From the NCBI GenBank assembly GCA_013141175.1, contig JABFRN010000001.1, forward strand, positions 3,802,001 to 3,866,000: a stretch of 64,000 nucleotides of DNA, given 5' to 3'. A model generated the notes under the pieces. It did not search any database and had not been told where the DNA came from. It worked only from the letters and a program-made list of their open reading frames with translations. The position numbers and the translations under genes were made by a program. Position 1 is the first letter of the stretch; every line of letters starts with the position of its first letter. This DNA is from Lysobacter sp. Its GTDB lineage: Bacteria > Pseudomonadota > Gammaproteobacteria > Xanthomonadales > Xanthomonadaceae. Shown piece after piece: positions 49,539 through 60,900 of the stretch.

Positions 49539-50797
49539 CAACCGACCCACTCGTATTCGCGGTGGAATTCCTTGATTTCCTTCAGGAACAACACCGGCTT
49601 GCCGATCGCGCTGCGCGCACGCGAGACGAAACTGCTGTCCAGTTCGACGTTGCGCGTACCGAAACGGACGGCATTGCTGCCGACCAGCAGCCGGTCGTAT
49701 TCGTCCATCGTCAATTCGGTGCGGCGGTCGAGATGCTCCTTGATCTGCATCTTGCGCAGGCGCTGCTGCCCTTCCTTGCGCACCACTCCGCTGAAGAACT
49801 CGGAGCAGCAGCCGGAACCGTAGGAAAACGCGCCGATGCGACGCGGGGTTTCGAAATCGCCGTGCTCGATCGTGCTCGCGATCGCCAGCGGCATGGTCGC
49901 GCCCATGATGTTGGCGACGCGCTGGCAGTAGATCATGCCCGGGGTGACGCGACGCTGGAAATCCTCCTCGATGTCGTTGGGCTTGGCGCGCATGATCTTG
50001 CGCATCATGTTGCGGTGCGCGCCCTTGACCATGCCGCCGAAGGGACAGTGGTAAGCCAGGTAGGTGAACGTCTCGGCGAAGTTGGCGTCGGGCACGCGCT
50101 TCTTGTATTCGATGAACGCGTTCTCGCAGCAATCCAGGTACGACAGCAGCGACAGGTCGGAATCGCCGGCGTCGCCGTCCGCCGTCGGCCGGCAGGTATC
50201 CATCACTTCGTAGCCGTAGTAGCCGTTCGCGCCCACGTCGATCTGCAGCAGGTGCGGTTGATCGCTGATCAGCATCGCGACCGCGCCCGATCCGCTGCTG
50301 GGTTCGGCGAACGACCAGTCGGCGGTCAGCGCGTCGCCGCCGTCCTCGACCATGAAGCGCGAAATGTCGGTCGCGATCACCAGCGCTTTCGCGCCCGGCG
50401 ACGCCTGCGACAGCACGAAGTTGACCGCCATCTGGATGCCGGCGGCGCCGGAATAGCAGGCGTTCTTCAGCTCGAACAGGCGGCAGTTGCGGTTCAGCCC
50501 CAGCAGGCTGTGGCAATAGGTGCTCATCGATTTGCCGAAATCGAAGCCCGATTCGGTGCAGGTGATCACCATCTCGATCCTGTCCCTCTCTTCCGGGCTC
50601 AGCGCATCGACGATGGGTCTTGCCGCATTGACGGCGAACGTGATCGGGTCTTCGTACGGCAATGCGACCGTCTTTTCCTTCATCAACAGGTTCTCGAAAC
50701 GCGTGGTGTCGAGGTTGCGATGCTCCGCGAGGCTACTGACGTTCAGAAAGGCCGTTCCAGCGAACGCGTTCATGGCCTCGATACCAACTGTTTTCAT
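49538..50797 (-). CDS. HMG-CoA synthase-like beta-branching enzyme (HCS, PksG-like)
   Basis: A 419-residue HCS enzyme that condenses an acetyl-ACP with the beta-keto group of an ACP-bound polyketide. The nucleophilic cysteine is Cys114 in LKNACYSGAAG, and the general-acid/base region YLAYHCPFGGMVKGAHR is intact, as is GSGCCSEFFSG near the C-terminus. ATG 50797 is chosen because GGAGAG lies six bases upstream; the eight extra codons to 50821 have no such signal. The KS-like decarboxylase that usually completes the cassette is not found in this window. Confidence 0.94.
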   Translation of the reverse strand: MKTVGIEAMNAFAGTAFLNVSSLAEHRNLDTTRFENLLMKEKTVALPYEDPITFAVNAARPIVDALSPEERDRIEMVITCTESGFDFGKSMSTYCHSLLGLNRNCRLFELKNACYSGAAGIQMAVNFVLSQASPGAKALVIATDISRFMVEDGGDALTADWSFAEPSSGSGAVAMLISDQPHLLQIDVGANGYYGYEVMDTCRPTADGDAGDSDLSLLSYLDCCENAFIEYKKRVPDANFAETFTYLAYHCPFGGMVKGAHRNMMRKIMRAKPNDIEEDFQRRVTPGMIYCQRVANIMGATMPLAIASTIEHGDFETPRRIGAFSYGSGCCSEFFSGVVRKEGQQRLRKMQIKEHLDRRTELTMDEYDRLLVGSNAVRFGTRNVELDSSFVSRARSAIGKPVLFLKEIKEFHREYEWVG

Positions 50798-50852
50798 CCT
50801 ATCTCTCCAAATAAAAAGCAAAAAAATCCATGGTTCTTCGATTCATCGACCG

Positions 50853-53800
50853 TCAGGCGTGCAGAAGCCGCCAATCCAGCTTCGAGCCATTGATCCAGAG
50901 TTCGGCGAGCTTCTCGATTTCACCGGTTTCGACGAGCCGCTTGATGAATTCCTGGCCCGCCTGGGTATCGCCGATGTCGAGTTTCTCGCCGCCGCCACCC
51001 TTGACGGAGCCGCGAAAGACCTTGCGGTGGTAGAAGCTGTCCTTGTCCTTCAGGCAGCCATCGAGCAATTCGCTCCACTCCTCGATCGAACTGGCGACGA
51101 ACGCGACCCGCTCCTGCATTTCGGTTCGACCGACCTGCAGGGTGTAGGCGATGCGGCGCAGTGCGTCCGGGCCGTCGCGGCTTTTGTCCAGGAAACCGGG
51201 ATACGCCTGCAGGGTGTTGTACAGGCTGTCCACATTGCGCGCGGAGAACACCAGCAGTTGCGCGTGGTCGGCATCGGTCGACGCCGCCGGGGATTCGCGC
51301 TCGACGTACTCTTCGACGATGACGTGGGCATTCGCCCCGCCGAAGCCGAAACTGCTGACGCCCGCGATGCGGGTCTGCCCGGCCGGCACCACCCACTCGC
51401 ATGCCTGCTGGGCGATGACGCACGGCGTGCCGTTCAGATCGATCAGGGGACTGACCTGATCGCAATGCAGGCTGCGGGCGATTTTCCGGTGGCGGATCTG
51501 CTGGATGACCTTGATCAGGCCCATCACGCCCGCGGCGTATTCGAGGTGCCCGATGTTCGATTTGATGCTGCCGAGATAGCACGGATGGTTTTCGCGCTTT
51601 TCGGCGGCTGCCGCCGGATCGAGCAGATCCTTGGAAACCGCCTTCAGGCCGCGGATTTCGACCGGATCGCCCAGCTCCGTGCCGGTGCCGTGGCATTCGA
51701 TGTAGCCGACGCGGCTGAAGTCGATGCCGGCATCCTCGACCGCCCGCTTGATCACCGCCGCCTGCGCGTTGGGATTCGGCGCGGTGAGCGAGGTCGTGCG
51801 GCCACCGTGGTTTTCCGCTGCGCCCTTGATCACCGCATAGATGGCATCGCCATCGCGCTGCGCGGCTTTCAGGCCCTTGAGCATCAGCATGCCGGCACCT
51901 TCGCCGCGCACGTAGCCGTTGGCCTTGTCGGAAAACGTCTTGCAGCGTCCGTCTTCGCAGAGCATGCCCGACTTGGTGAAGCTGATGTACACATCCGGGC
52001 TGATCAGCGCATTGACGCCGCCGATGATGGCGACGCCGCAGTGACCGCCGCGTATCGCCTCGATGGCACGATGCACCGCCACCAGGGAGCTGCTGCAGGC
52101 GGTGTCGATGGGATTGCTCGGACCGTGCCAGTCCATGTGATAGCTGATCCGGTTCGGCCCCACCGACGACACGCTGCCGGTGACCGAATAGGCTTCGATC
52201 GGCAGGTGGCTCATCAGGCTGGTGTAACTGCTCGGGCCGCAGCCGACGAAGATGCCCGTGTTGGAGCCCTTCAGCGTGTCGCCGCCGTATCCGGCATCTT
52301 CGACGCATTCCCAGACGTACTGCATCATCAGGCGCTGTTCGGGGCTCATGTACATCGCTTCTGCCGGCGATATGCCGAAGAACAGCGGATCGAATTCGTC
52401 GATGCCGTCGACGAACGAGCCCCATTTGCTGACGCCCGGATAATCGTGCCAATCCCAGCGCTCGCCCGGGATCTCGCGGATCATGTCGCGCTCGTTGTCC
52501 AGCATGTCCCAGAATTCGTCCGGGTTGCGCGCGCCTGCGATCCTGCAGCTCATGCCGATCACGGCGACATCCTCGTCGCGGTAGCTCGACTGGTTTTTGT
52601 AGGCGGTGCGGAAGCGGCGTGCGAACTGCGAGACCGAACGGCTGTCCGCGGCAGCCACCTCGGCGGGGCGCGGTGGCGCCTGCCTGGCGGGCGTGGCGGC
52701 GGCCTTCGCGTTGGCCACCGCCAGCTTCTTCATCATCTCGGGCGCGTGGTTCTCGGCAAGGAACTGGCTGAAGCGCAGCAGATTGGACGCTTCGAACATC
52801 GAGGTCGGCATCAGGTCCAGGTCGTAGACATGGTTCAGGTGCGACACGAAACTCGAGATCAGGATCGAGTCGAAGCCGAAGTTGGTCCAGTCGTCCGTAT
52901 CTCCGATCTGGTTCGGCTTCAGCTTCAGGTGCTGGGCCGCCTGCAGGCGCATTTCCTGCATGATTTCGCGCTGCAGCTTGTCCAGCTCGACCGGCGACTG
53001 CTGGGCCTGCTGTTCCACGGGCGCCTTCGGCGGCGCGAACAATGCGGCATGCGCGCCGCGCTGGCCGTAGAGCGTCATCAGCTGGGCGTGCGGGCTTGCG
53101 ATCGCAAGACGCAGCGCCTTCAGGCCTTCGGCGGTCGGCAAGGGTTTGATGCCGAACGTCTTGGCCAGGCTCTCGCGGCTCGCCGCGTCGAGCTGCATCG
53201 CACCCTCTTCCCACAGCGGCCAGTTGATGCTGAGCGAACGGCCGCGCGCCTGCTGCGCGAGCACGCGCTGTTCGCGCTGTTCGATGTAGGCATCCATGTA
53301 GCCGTTGCCGGCCGCGTAATCGAACTGCCCGGCATTGCCCAGCACGCCGGCCATCGACGAGAAGGCGATGAAGTGATCGAGCGGACAGCCGGCGGTGGCG
53401 CGATCCAGATTGACGATGCCCTGCACCTTGGGCGCCAGCACCCGGTCGACGGACTCGACGGATTTGTGCGCGACCAGCGCATCGTCGATCAACCCGGCGG
53501 CGTGGACCACGATGCGGATCCCGGGATATTCGGCAACGACCTGTTCGACCTGCCGCGGATCCGCGATGTCGCAGACGCGATGGATGACATGGGCGCCGGC
53601 ACGCTTCAGCGTTTCGATGCGGGCAAGATCGTCCTCGCCCGGGGTCCGCCTGCCCAACAGGATCAGCGTGCTGTCGGTGGAACGTTCGGCGATATCGGCG
53701 GCGACCAGCAAACCAAGCTCGCCGAGGCCGCCGCTGATCAGCACGGTGGCTCCGTTCGGCCAGGCGAATTCCCGGGCGTTGTCCAGATCCACGTCCTGTT

Positions 53801-54920
53801 GCTCGAACGCCAGGGACTGGTCGCCGAGTTTCATCCGGAATTCGATCTGCGAGTGCTCGATCGAAATCGTCCTCATCGCCGCCCACAGGCCACGCGCGAG
53901 CGGATGTTCCTTCGTCGCGTGCAGCTCCAGCACCGAACGTTTGCCCTTGTCCTGCACCAGCGCTTGCGCGGCGGCCAGCAAGGCTTTGGTCGTCGCGACG
54001 TAGTCGTCGCCCGCTTCCACCACGCTGACCGTCCGGTCATCCGAGCCGGCCGGCGCCGCCGCCTTCCACGTCGGCCGGTAGAAACTCAGCCGATCCTGCC
54101 TGGCATTCAGATCGATCTCGCGCGTCTGGAAGCCTTCGATGATCACGCGGACCTTGCCGCTTTCGTCGGTGGCGATGTAGTGCATGCCGTCCGCGCGCTG
54201 CTGGATGGACACGAACATCGTGTCGGTCAGCGGGCCGACGACCAGCGTGCCCAGGACGGCGAAAGGCACGACATTGGCTTCGGGATTGCTGACCAGCGCG
54301 ATGCCGCTCTGGATGATGCTGTCCAGCGCACCGGCATCCATCGCCATGCCGCGCGCGGAGGCGCCGGGAAGACGGATCGTCGCCAGTCCATTGCCCTTCC
54401 CGTCCAGCAGGATCTCATCGACGCCGCGATGCGACGGTCCGAGTTCGACGCCGCGTTTCCTGAAGGTCTGGTAGAACGCCGATTTGGTCGGGCCGGGCAA
54501 GGTGCATTCGGATTTCAGCTGCGCGATGTCGAGGTGCGCCGCGTAGCCTTTCGCGGCGAGGAAGTCGCGCTTCTTCTGCACCGCGACTTTCGACTGGAAG
54601 TGCACGCCCTGATCGGTGCTGACCTCGACCCCGAACTGGCCGGCCGCGCCCGGATACACCCGCGTCACCACCGTGCGCTTGTCCTTCACGGTCAGCGCGT
54701 TCACGAACACGCTGTCGCTCAGGACCAGCATCGAATCGTCGTCCAGGGTGATCGACCCCGCGACGGCGGCGCGTGCGATCTCGAGGTACGCCATGCCCGG
54801 CAGGATCTTCTGTCCCTGGATGATGTGGTCGGCGAGGAACGGTTCGCTGCCATCGAAGGTCGACCGGAATTCGCCGATGGGATAGTCGTGTTGTGTGTCC
54901 ATCGATACGGAGGTCTTCAT
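50853..54920 (-). CDS. PKS-B: DH-KR-ACP-KS
   Basis: A 1,355-residue trans-AT PKS. It begins inside a module with a dehydratase: His32 in DHIIQGQKILPG and Asp200 in LDSIIQ, both catalytic residues kept. KR (~280-600) has GGLGELG, an LIDD motif of B-type reductases and Tyr535. ACP Ser685 is in GFDSI. The KS (~770-1195) is complete (Cys942, His1077, His1125). A ~150-residue post-KS linker ends the protein. No ACP follows the KS, so its partner is probably the first ACP of PKS-C. ATG 54920 overlaps the PKS-A stop (ATGA), giving strict coupling. PKS-A ends in another DH, so two dehydratases face each other across the junction. Confidence 0.94.
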   Translation of the reverse strand: MKTSVSMDTQHDYPIGEFRSTFDGSEPFLADHIIQGQKILPGMAYLEIARAAVAGSITLDDDSMLVLSDSVFVNALTVKDKRTVVTRVYPGAAGQFGVEVSTDQGVHFQSKVAVQKKRDFLAAKGYAAHLDIAQLKSECTLPGPTKSAFYQTFRKRGVELGPSHRGVDEILLDGKGNGLATIRLPGASARGMAMDAGALDSIIQSGIALVSNPEANVVPFAVLGTLVVGPLTDTMFVSIQQRADGMHYIATDESGKVRVIIEGFQTREIDLNARQDRLSFYRPTWKAAAPAGSDDRTVSVVEAGDDYVATTKALLAAAQALVQDKGKRSVLELHATKEHPLARGLWAAMRTISIEHSQIEFRMKLGDQSLAFEQQDVDLDNAREFAWPNGATVLISGGLGELGLLVAADIAERSTDSTLILLGRRTPGEDDLARIETLKRAGAHVIHRVCDIADPRQVEQVVAEYPGIRIVVHAAGLIDDALVAHKSVESVDRVLAPKVQGIVNLDRATAGCPLDHFIAFSSMAGVLGNAGQFDYAAGNGYMDAYIEQREQRVLAQQARGRSLSINWPLWEEGAMQLDAASRESLAKTFGIKPLPTAEGLKALRLAIASPHAQLMTLYGQRGAHAALFAPPKAPVEQQAQQSPVELDKLQREIMQEMRLQAAQHLKLKPNQIGDTDDWTNFGFDSILISSFVSHLNHVYDLDLMPTSMFEASNLLRFSQFLAENHAPEMMKKLAVANAKAAATPARQAPPRPAEVAAADSRSVSQFARRFRTAYKNQSSYRDEDVAVIGMSCRIAGARNPDEFWDMLDNERDMIREIPGERWDWHDYPGVSKWGSFVDGIDEFDPLFFGISPAEAMYMSPEQRLMMQYVWECVEDAGYGGDTLKGSNTGIFVGCGPSSYTSLMSHLPIEAYSVTGSVSSVGPNRISYHMDWHGPSNPIDTACSSSLVAVHRAIEAIRGGHCGVAIIGGVNALISPDVYISFTKSGMLCEDGRCKTFSDKANGYVRGEGAGMLMLKGLKAAQRDGDAIYAVIKGAAENHGGRTTSLTAPNPNAQAAVIKRAVEDAGIDFSRVGYIECHGTGTELGDPVEIRGLKAVSKDLLDPAAAAEKRENHPCYLGSIKSNIGHLEYAAGVMGLIKVIQQIRHRKIARSLHCDQVSPLIDLNGTPCVIAQQACEWVVPAGQTRIAGVSSFGFGGANAHVIVEEYVERESPAASTDADHAQLLVFSARNVDSLYNTLQAYPGFLDKSRDGPDALRRIAYTLQVGRTEMQERVAFVASSIEEWSELLDGCLKDKDSFYHRKVFRGSVKGGGGEKLDIGDTQAGQEFIKRLVETGEIEKLAELWINGSKLDWRLLHA

Positions 54921-57900
54921 GGGTTGACTGCCATCGAAAGGCGCGCGTCGTTCCTGGCCTGTGCGATGACCGGGGTTTCCGGCATCACCAGCGCGCGCAC
55001 GTAGAAATTGGTGATCCTGACGAGCGGTTCGCCGCCCTCGCTGAGGATCAGGATGTTGAACTGGAGCACGCTGGCATGCGCGTCCTGTTCGCCGGATCGT
55101 TCGACAAGGGCGTAACAGCGCGGAGTCAGGCTTCCGAGGATCTCGATCTCATCGATCGCGAACGGCAGGTGCGGCACGCCGCCATCATCGGCGGCGAGCA
55201 ACGCCACCACCGTCTGCAGCGCGCCATCGATCAGGCACGGATGCAGGATGTACTGCTCGAAGTCGTTCGCCTGCGCGTCCGCCAGTCGCAGGCTGGCGAT
55301 GGCGCAGCCGTCTCCGAGCGACACCTCGTCGATGATCTGGAACGCGGTGCCGTAGTCGAAGCCCAGCCGCTTGAAGCGCTGGTAGTACTCGCTTCCGGCA
55401 TGCCGGTCGCGACAGCGCTGCCGCCATTCCGCCAGCGATGGTCGGGTCGACAGCCTGTGCGCCGCGCCGTCGTGGAAAATGACGCGGCCCTCGCAGTGCA
55501 GGACGCTCTCGTTGTCGTCGTCGAAGGTCTTCACCGCGAATTCGGTACTGTCGCCGACGGCGTTGCGCAGGCTGATGTGCAGGCTCTGCGAGGCAGGGTT
55601 CTGCGAGGCATGGCCCAGCGCCAGCGGCTGCACCCAGAAGATGTCCTTCAACTGGCGCACCCGACGCTGGCCGGCGATCGTCGCGGCCACGCACGCCATT
55701 TCGACGAAGCCGGCGCCGGGGAACACCGGCTGCCCCTGGATCCGGTGTTCGCGGGCGTAGTACTGGTCGTCGGCGAGCGCGGCATCGAAGCTGATCTGTT
55801 TCAGCGTCGACGAATTGTGGGACAGCAACGGATGCAGGCGCGGTGGCGCCGCCGAAACGGGCGCATGCCCCGCTGGCGCCGCGTCGACGATCCAGTGGCG
55901 TTCGCGGGCGAACGGATAAGTGGGCAAGGACGTGCCCACCGGAACCGGCCCGGAATGGGCACGCGGCCATTCGACCTTTCCGCCCTGCGTCCAGAACTGC
56001 GCCAGCGCCGCCATGTCGCGCGCGTCGCACAGCGCCTGCATCTGCTCGCGCTGCTCGCGCGTTGCAGGCAGGGACGCACGTCGCGCGTCGAGACTGCCGC
56101 GCCACAGCGGCGCGGTCGCCTGCGCCGCCTGTCCGTCGGATGCGAGCCATTGCTGCAGCGCATCGCGCAGTTGGGCCGTGCTGTCGACCAGCAGTGCCAG
56201 TCGCTCGAACATCGGCTCGCGGCCGACTTGCGTCGTATGGCAGAGGCTGGCGATGTCGGCTTCCGGAGTCCGCGCCAGGAACGCCACGTAACGCGAGGCG
56301 TACTCGCGCAGGCGATCCGCATTCATCGCCGAGAGCACGAACAGGCTGTTCCCGCGCGTGATCGACGGCGCTCGCGTCACCGCAGGCACGTACTCTTCGA
56401 GCACGGCGCAGGCATTGACGCCGCCTGCACCGAACGCGTTGATCAATGCGCGCCGGGGCTCCTGTCCGGACGCCTGCCACGGTGTCAGCTGCGTCTGCAG
56501 GCGGCACGGCGAACGGGCGAAATCGATATCGGGATTCGCGACATCGGCATGGATGCTCGGCGCGATCTGGCGATGTTTGAACTGCAGCAGGATCTTCGCG
56601 ATGCCGGCAATGCTGGTCGCCGATTCCGCATGGCCGATATTGGCCTTGACCGAGCCCAGCGCACAGAACGCCTTGTCGTCGGTCTGCTGGCCGAAGGCCT
56701 GGCTGATCGCGGCGATTTCCAGACTGTCGCCCATCTGGGTGCCGGTGCCATGGCCTTCGATGTAGCTGATCGATCGGGCCGGAACATGGGCCTGGGCGAG
56801 CGCCTGGACGATCACCTGCGCCTGCGCATTCGGATTCGGCGTCGCATAGCCGTTGGATCGGCCGCTGTGATCGAAAGCGCTGCCGAGGATCACGCCGCAA
56901 ATCGGGTCGCCATCCTGTTCGGCGAGGCGCAGGGGTTTCAACACCAGCGTGCCAACGCCCTCGCCCGGGACGAAACCGTCGTCCCCCGCGCCATAGCTGC
57001 GGTTCTGGTCGCCGACCGCAAGCATGCGGCGCTGGCAGAACGACTGGTACTTGGCGGGATGCAGGTAGAGATTCACGCCGCCCGCCAGCGCGAGTTGGCA
57101 TTCGCGGCGACGCAGGCTTTCGCAGGCCAGGTGCACCGCGACCAGCGACGAGGAACACGCCGTGTCGATCGGCATGCTGGGTCCCTGGAAGTCGAAGTAG
57201 TACGACACCCGGTTGGCGATGGACCACGGCATCGCGCTCGGCGTCACCATCTGGCCGCGCTGCCAGGCTTCGGGCGCCAGCAGGTTGTACGAGTTCGTGG
57301 TCACGCCGACGAACACGCCGACATCGGTGCTCTTGCCTTTCGGATACATCTGTTTCAGGCGTTCGCGCGTATAGCCCGCGTCCTCGACCGCCGCCCACGC
57401 CGATTGCAGGAAGCAGCGCTCCTGCGGATCGATGATGTTGGCTTCGGCATCCGCGATGTTGAAGAACGACGCGTCGAACTTGTCGAAATCCTCGAGGAAA
57501 CCGCCCCACTTGCAGTAGATCTTGCCGTTCTCCGCCTGCTCCGGATCCGGATCGTAGAAGTCGGCGTAGTTCCAGCGATTCCCGGGCACCAGCTGGATCA
57601 GGTCGTCGCCTGCCTTCAGATGCTCCCAGAACGTGTGCAGGTCGCGGGACTGCGGGAAATCCGCGTGCACGCCGATGATGGCGATCGGTTCCGCGTGGGT
57701 CGGCGTCGTTTCCAGCGCAGCGGGAATGTGCGCGGTTTCCCGTACCGGATCGACGGTCGTCGCATCCGCCGCAGCGCCGGCAAGCGAGAGCCTGCGAACG
57801 AGCGCTTCCTGCGCGGACTCGCACAGATATCCCGCGAGATCGGCCACGGTCTCGTATTCGTACAGCAGCGTCTTCGGCAGATCGCCGAGGTCGTGTTCCA

Positions 57901-60900
57901 GCGCCGCATTGAAGCGGCCGATCATGATCGAGTCGAAACCGAACGCCTCGAAGCGTTCGTTGATGTCGATCAATTCGACCGGCACCCGGGTTTCGTTGTG
58001 GACCAGCCCGCACAGATACTGCTGCGTCAGCGTGCGCAGCGTTTCACGGTCGACCGCGAGGTTTCGCGGTTTCGCGTCCGTCGCCTGCCCGCCCGAAGGG
58101 TTGCAGTGCGCGGCGATCCTGGACGGATAACCATACAGCGCGAGCGCACGCGTCGAATCGGAACGCAGCAGGGTTTCCCAATACGCGATGCCGACGTCGG
58201 TCGGAAGCGCGCACAGGCCTGAGCGCTCTTCGGTGCGCTGCAGATCGGCTGCGGACACCTGCATCCCGCCGTCCTGCCAGAACGGCCATCCGATCGACAG
58301 GGTTTTCCCGAAGCGTTCGCGTCGCGCACGCAAGGATTCGCGATGCTCGGCAAAGGCATCCATGAACGCGTTCGCGTAGGCATAGTCGGTCTGCCCGGGG
58401 TTGCCGAAACTGCCGGCGCCCGACGAGAACAGCACGAACAGATCCAGCGGCTCTTCCGCAGTCGTCCGGTCGAGGTGCAAGGTGCCCTGCACCTTCGGCG
58501 CCAGGACCTGGCGCAGGCTTTCGCGATCCTTTCGGATCAGCAGGCTGTCGCGATTGACGCCAGCGCTGTGCAGCACGCCGTTCAACGATCCGAAGTGCGT
58601 TTTGGCGGAGGCGACCAGATCGCGGACCTGGTCGGCATCCGCGATGTCGGCCGGCACGTACAGGACATCGGCACCGAGCGCGCGCAGCTGTTCGAGTTTG
58701 CGTCCGGATTCGTCGCTCGGCGACGAACGGCCGCTGAGCACCAGTTTCGCGCGATAGCGTTCGGCGAGATGACGCGCGAACAGATAGCCCAGGCCGCCCA
58801 GGCCGCCGGTGATGAGGTAGACGCCGCGATGCTTCAGCGGCAGCTCGGCCATGGCCTGTTGCTCGGGATGTTGCAGCGTCAGCACGCGCACGAAGCGTTG
58901 CGCCGATCCGGCGCTGGACATCCGATACAGGATCTCCGTGTCGTGCGACGACGGCGATTGCAGTTCGTCGACGACGCAGGTGACCGTATCGATGCTGCTC
59001 GCCGCCGCCTCCACGCCTTCGTGGTCGAGCGCCAGCACGCGGCCTGCGTAACGGTTGTTTTCCAATGCGAGCGAGCGATAGAACGCGGCCAGTGCGGAGC
59101 ATGGCGCGGTGTTCGCGGCGTCCGCAGCGTGGAAGAACGAGACGAACGTACAGGGTGACTGTTGCGCCCCGCCGCTCACCAGCGCCTTGCACAGGCCGAA
59201 CAAACCGTCGATGCCGAACTGCAGCGCGCGTTCCGGCGCGTTGCCGTCCTGATCGCCGGCCAGCAGGCGCGCGGCATTCAGGTTGTGGATGACATGCGTG
59301 GGAACCTGCCCCTGCGTTCGCAGCGCGGCGAGCAGCGCGTCGAAATGTTCGGGATGCGAGGCATCGACGCTGTAGCGGTCGGCCGCATGCTGCTGATAGG
59401 CGCTCGCGAGTTGTACGAGGATGATCGCCTTCAACGGCGTCGCGACATGCAGGCGGGCCTTGATCTGTTCGTACAGCCGGTCGTCGGTGTCGAGGATCAG
59501 GAGCACGTCTTCGCGACCGAACGGCGTGCGCTGCGACGGCAGCGATGACGCCTGCCATGTCGGCGTGTAGAAGGTCTTCTGCTTGCCCTCGACCACCGTA
59601 TCGGACAGCGCAACCGCCGCCGACCGCACGGGCAACGCCGCCTGGGCGCGTATCGCTGCTTGCGGAGCGACCACCTGCGTTGCAGTGGCGCTGATGGGCG
59701 CGCTCGGCTGCGGCCAGTACCGTTCCTTGGCGAACGGATACGCAGGCAGGTGCATGCGCAGCGGCAACGTCTCGGGATACAGCGATCGCCACTGGATCGT
59801 GGCGCCTTCGGCCCACAGCGCCGCAAGCCCCGCCGTCTGCTGCGCACCGCTGCGCCGCTGCAGCATCGCCGCTTCGTCGGTCAATACCGTACTGTCCTGG
59901 GTACGCGCCACGCTGCCGCGATGCCAGACGACGTTGCCCGTCTCTCCGGCGACGAAGGCACGCAATTGTGCCTGCAGCTCCGCAACGGAGTCGACGACCC
60001 ATGCGCAGCGTTCGCGCATCGCGTCCCGGCCGATCTGCAGCGTGTAGGCCAGATCGGGCAATGCGATGTCCGCGCCGGTCCGGTCCGTGTCGGCGCGGAC
60101 GAGGAACTCGAGCAGATCCTCGGCCTGCGACCGCAGCTGCGCAGCGGTACGCGCCGACAGCGGAACGATGCACGGCTGCTTGGCCACGTTGTCGCGGCGT
60201 GCAGCCGGAACGTACTCTTCGATGACGATGTGCGCATTCGTGCCGCTGAAACCGAAAGCGCTGACTGCGGCACGGCGTTTCTGGCCCGGTGCCGCGACCC
60301 AGTCCTGCACGGTGTTGTTGATGTAGAACGGTGAATCGGCGAAATCGAACAGCGTGTTTTCCTTCACCAGGTTCACATTCGGCACGAGCTTCCGGTGCCG
60401 CAGGCTCAGCAGCACCTTGTGCACGCCCGCGACGCCGGCGGCGCCGGAGACGTGGCCGATGTTGGATTTCACGGCGCCCAGCGCGCAGAAATGCTTCTTG
60501 TCGGTGTGTTCCTTGAACACCGTCGCCAGCGCTTCGAGTTCGATCGGGTCGCCGAGCTTGGTGCCGGTGCCGTGCGTTTCCACATAGCTGATCGATGCCG
60601 CATCGATGCCGTAGCGACGATAGATCTCGCGCTCCAGTTCGATCTGGCTGTTGACGCTCGGCGCGGTGATGCCGTTGGTCTTGCCGTCCTGATTGATGCC
60701 CGAGCCGATGATGACGCCGTAGATGCTGTCGCCATCTCGTTCGGCATCGCTGAGCCGCTTCAGCACGACGGTTCCGACGCCTTCGCCGGGAACGAAACCG
60801 TCGGCACCGTTATCGAAGGTCTTGCACTGTCCGTCGCGCGACAGCATGCCGGCGCGGCACATGCCGACATACGATTCCGGGATCAGGTACAGGCTGACGC

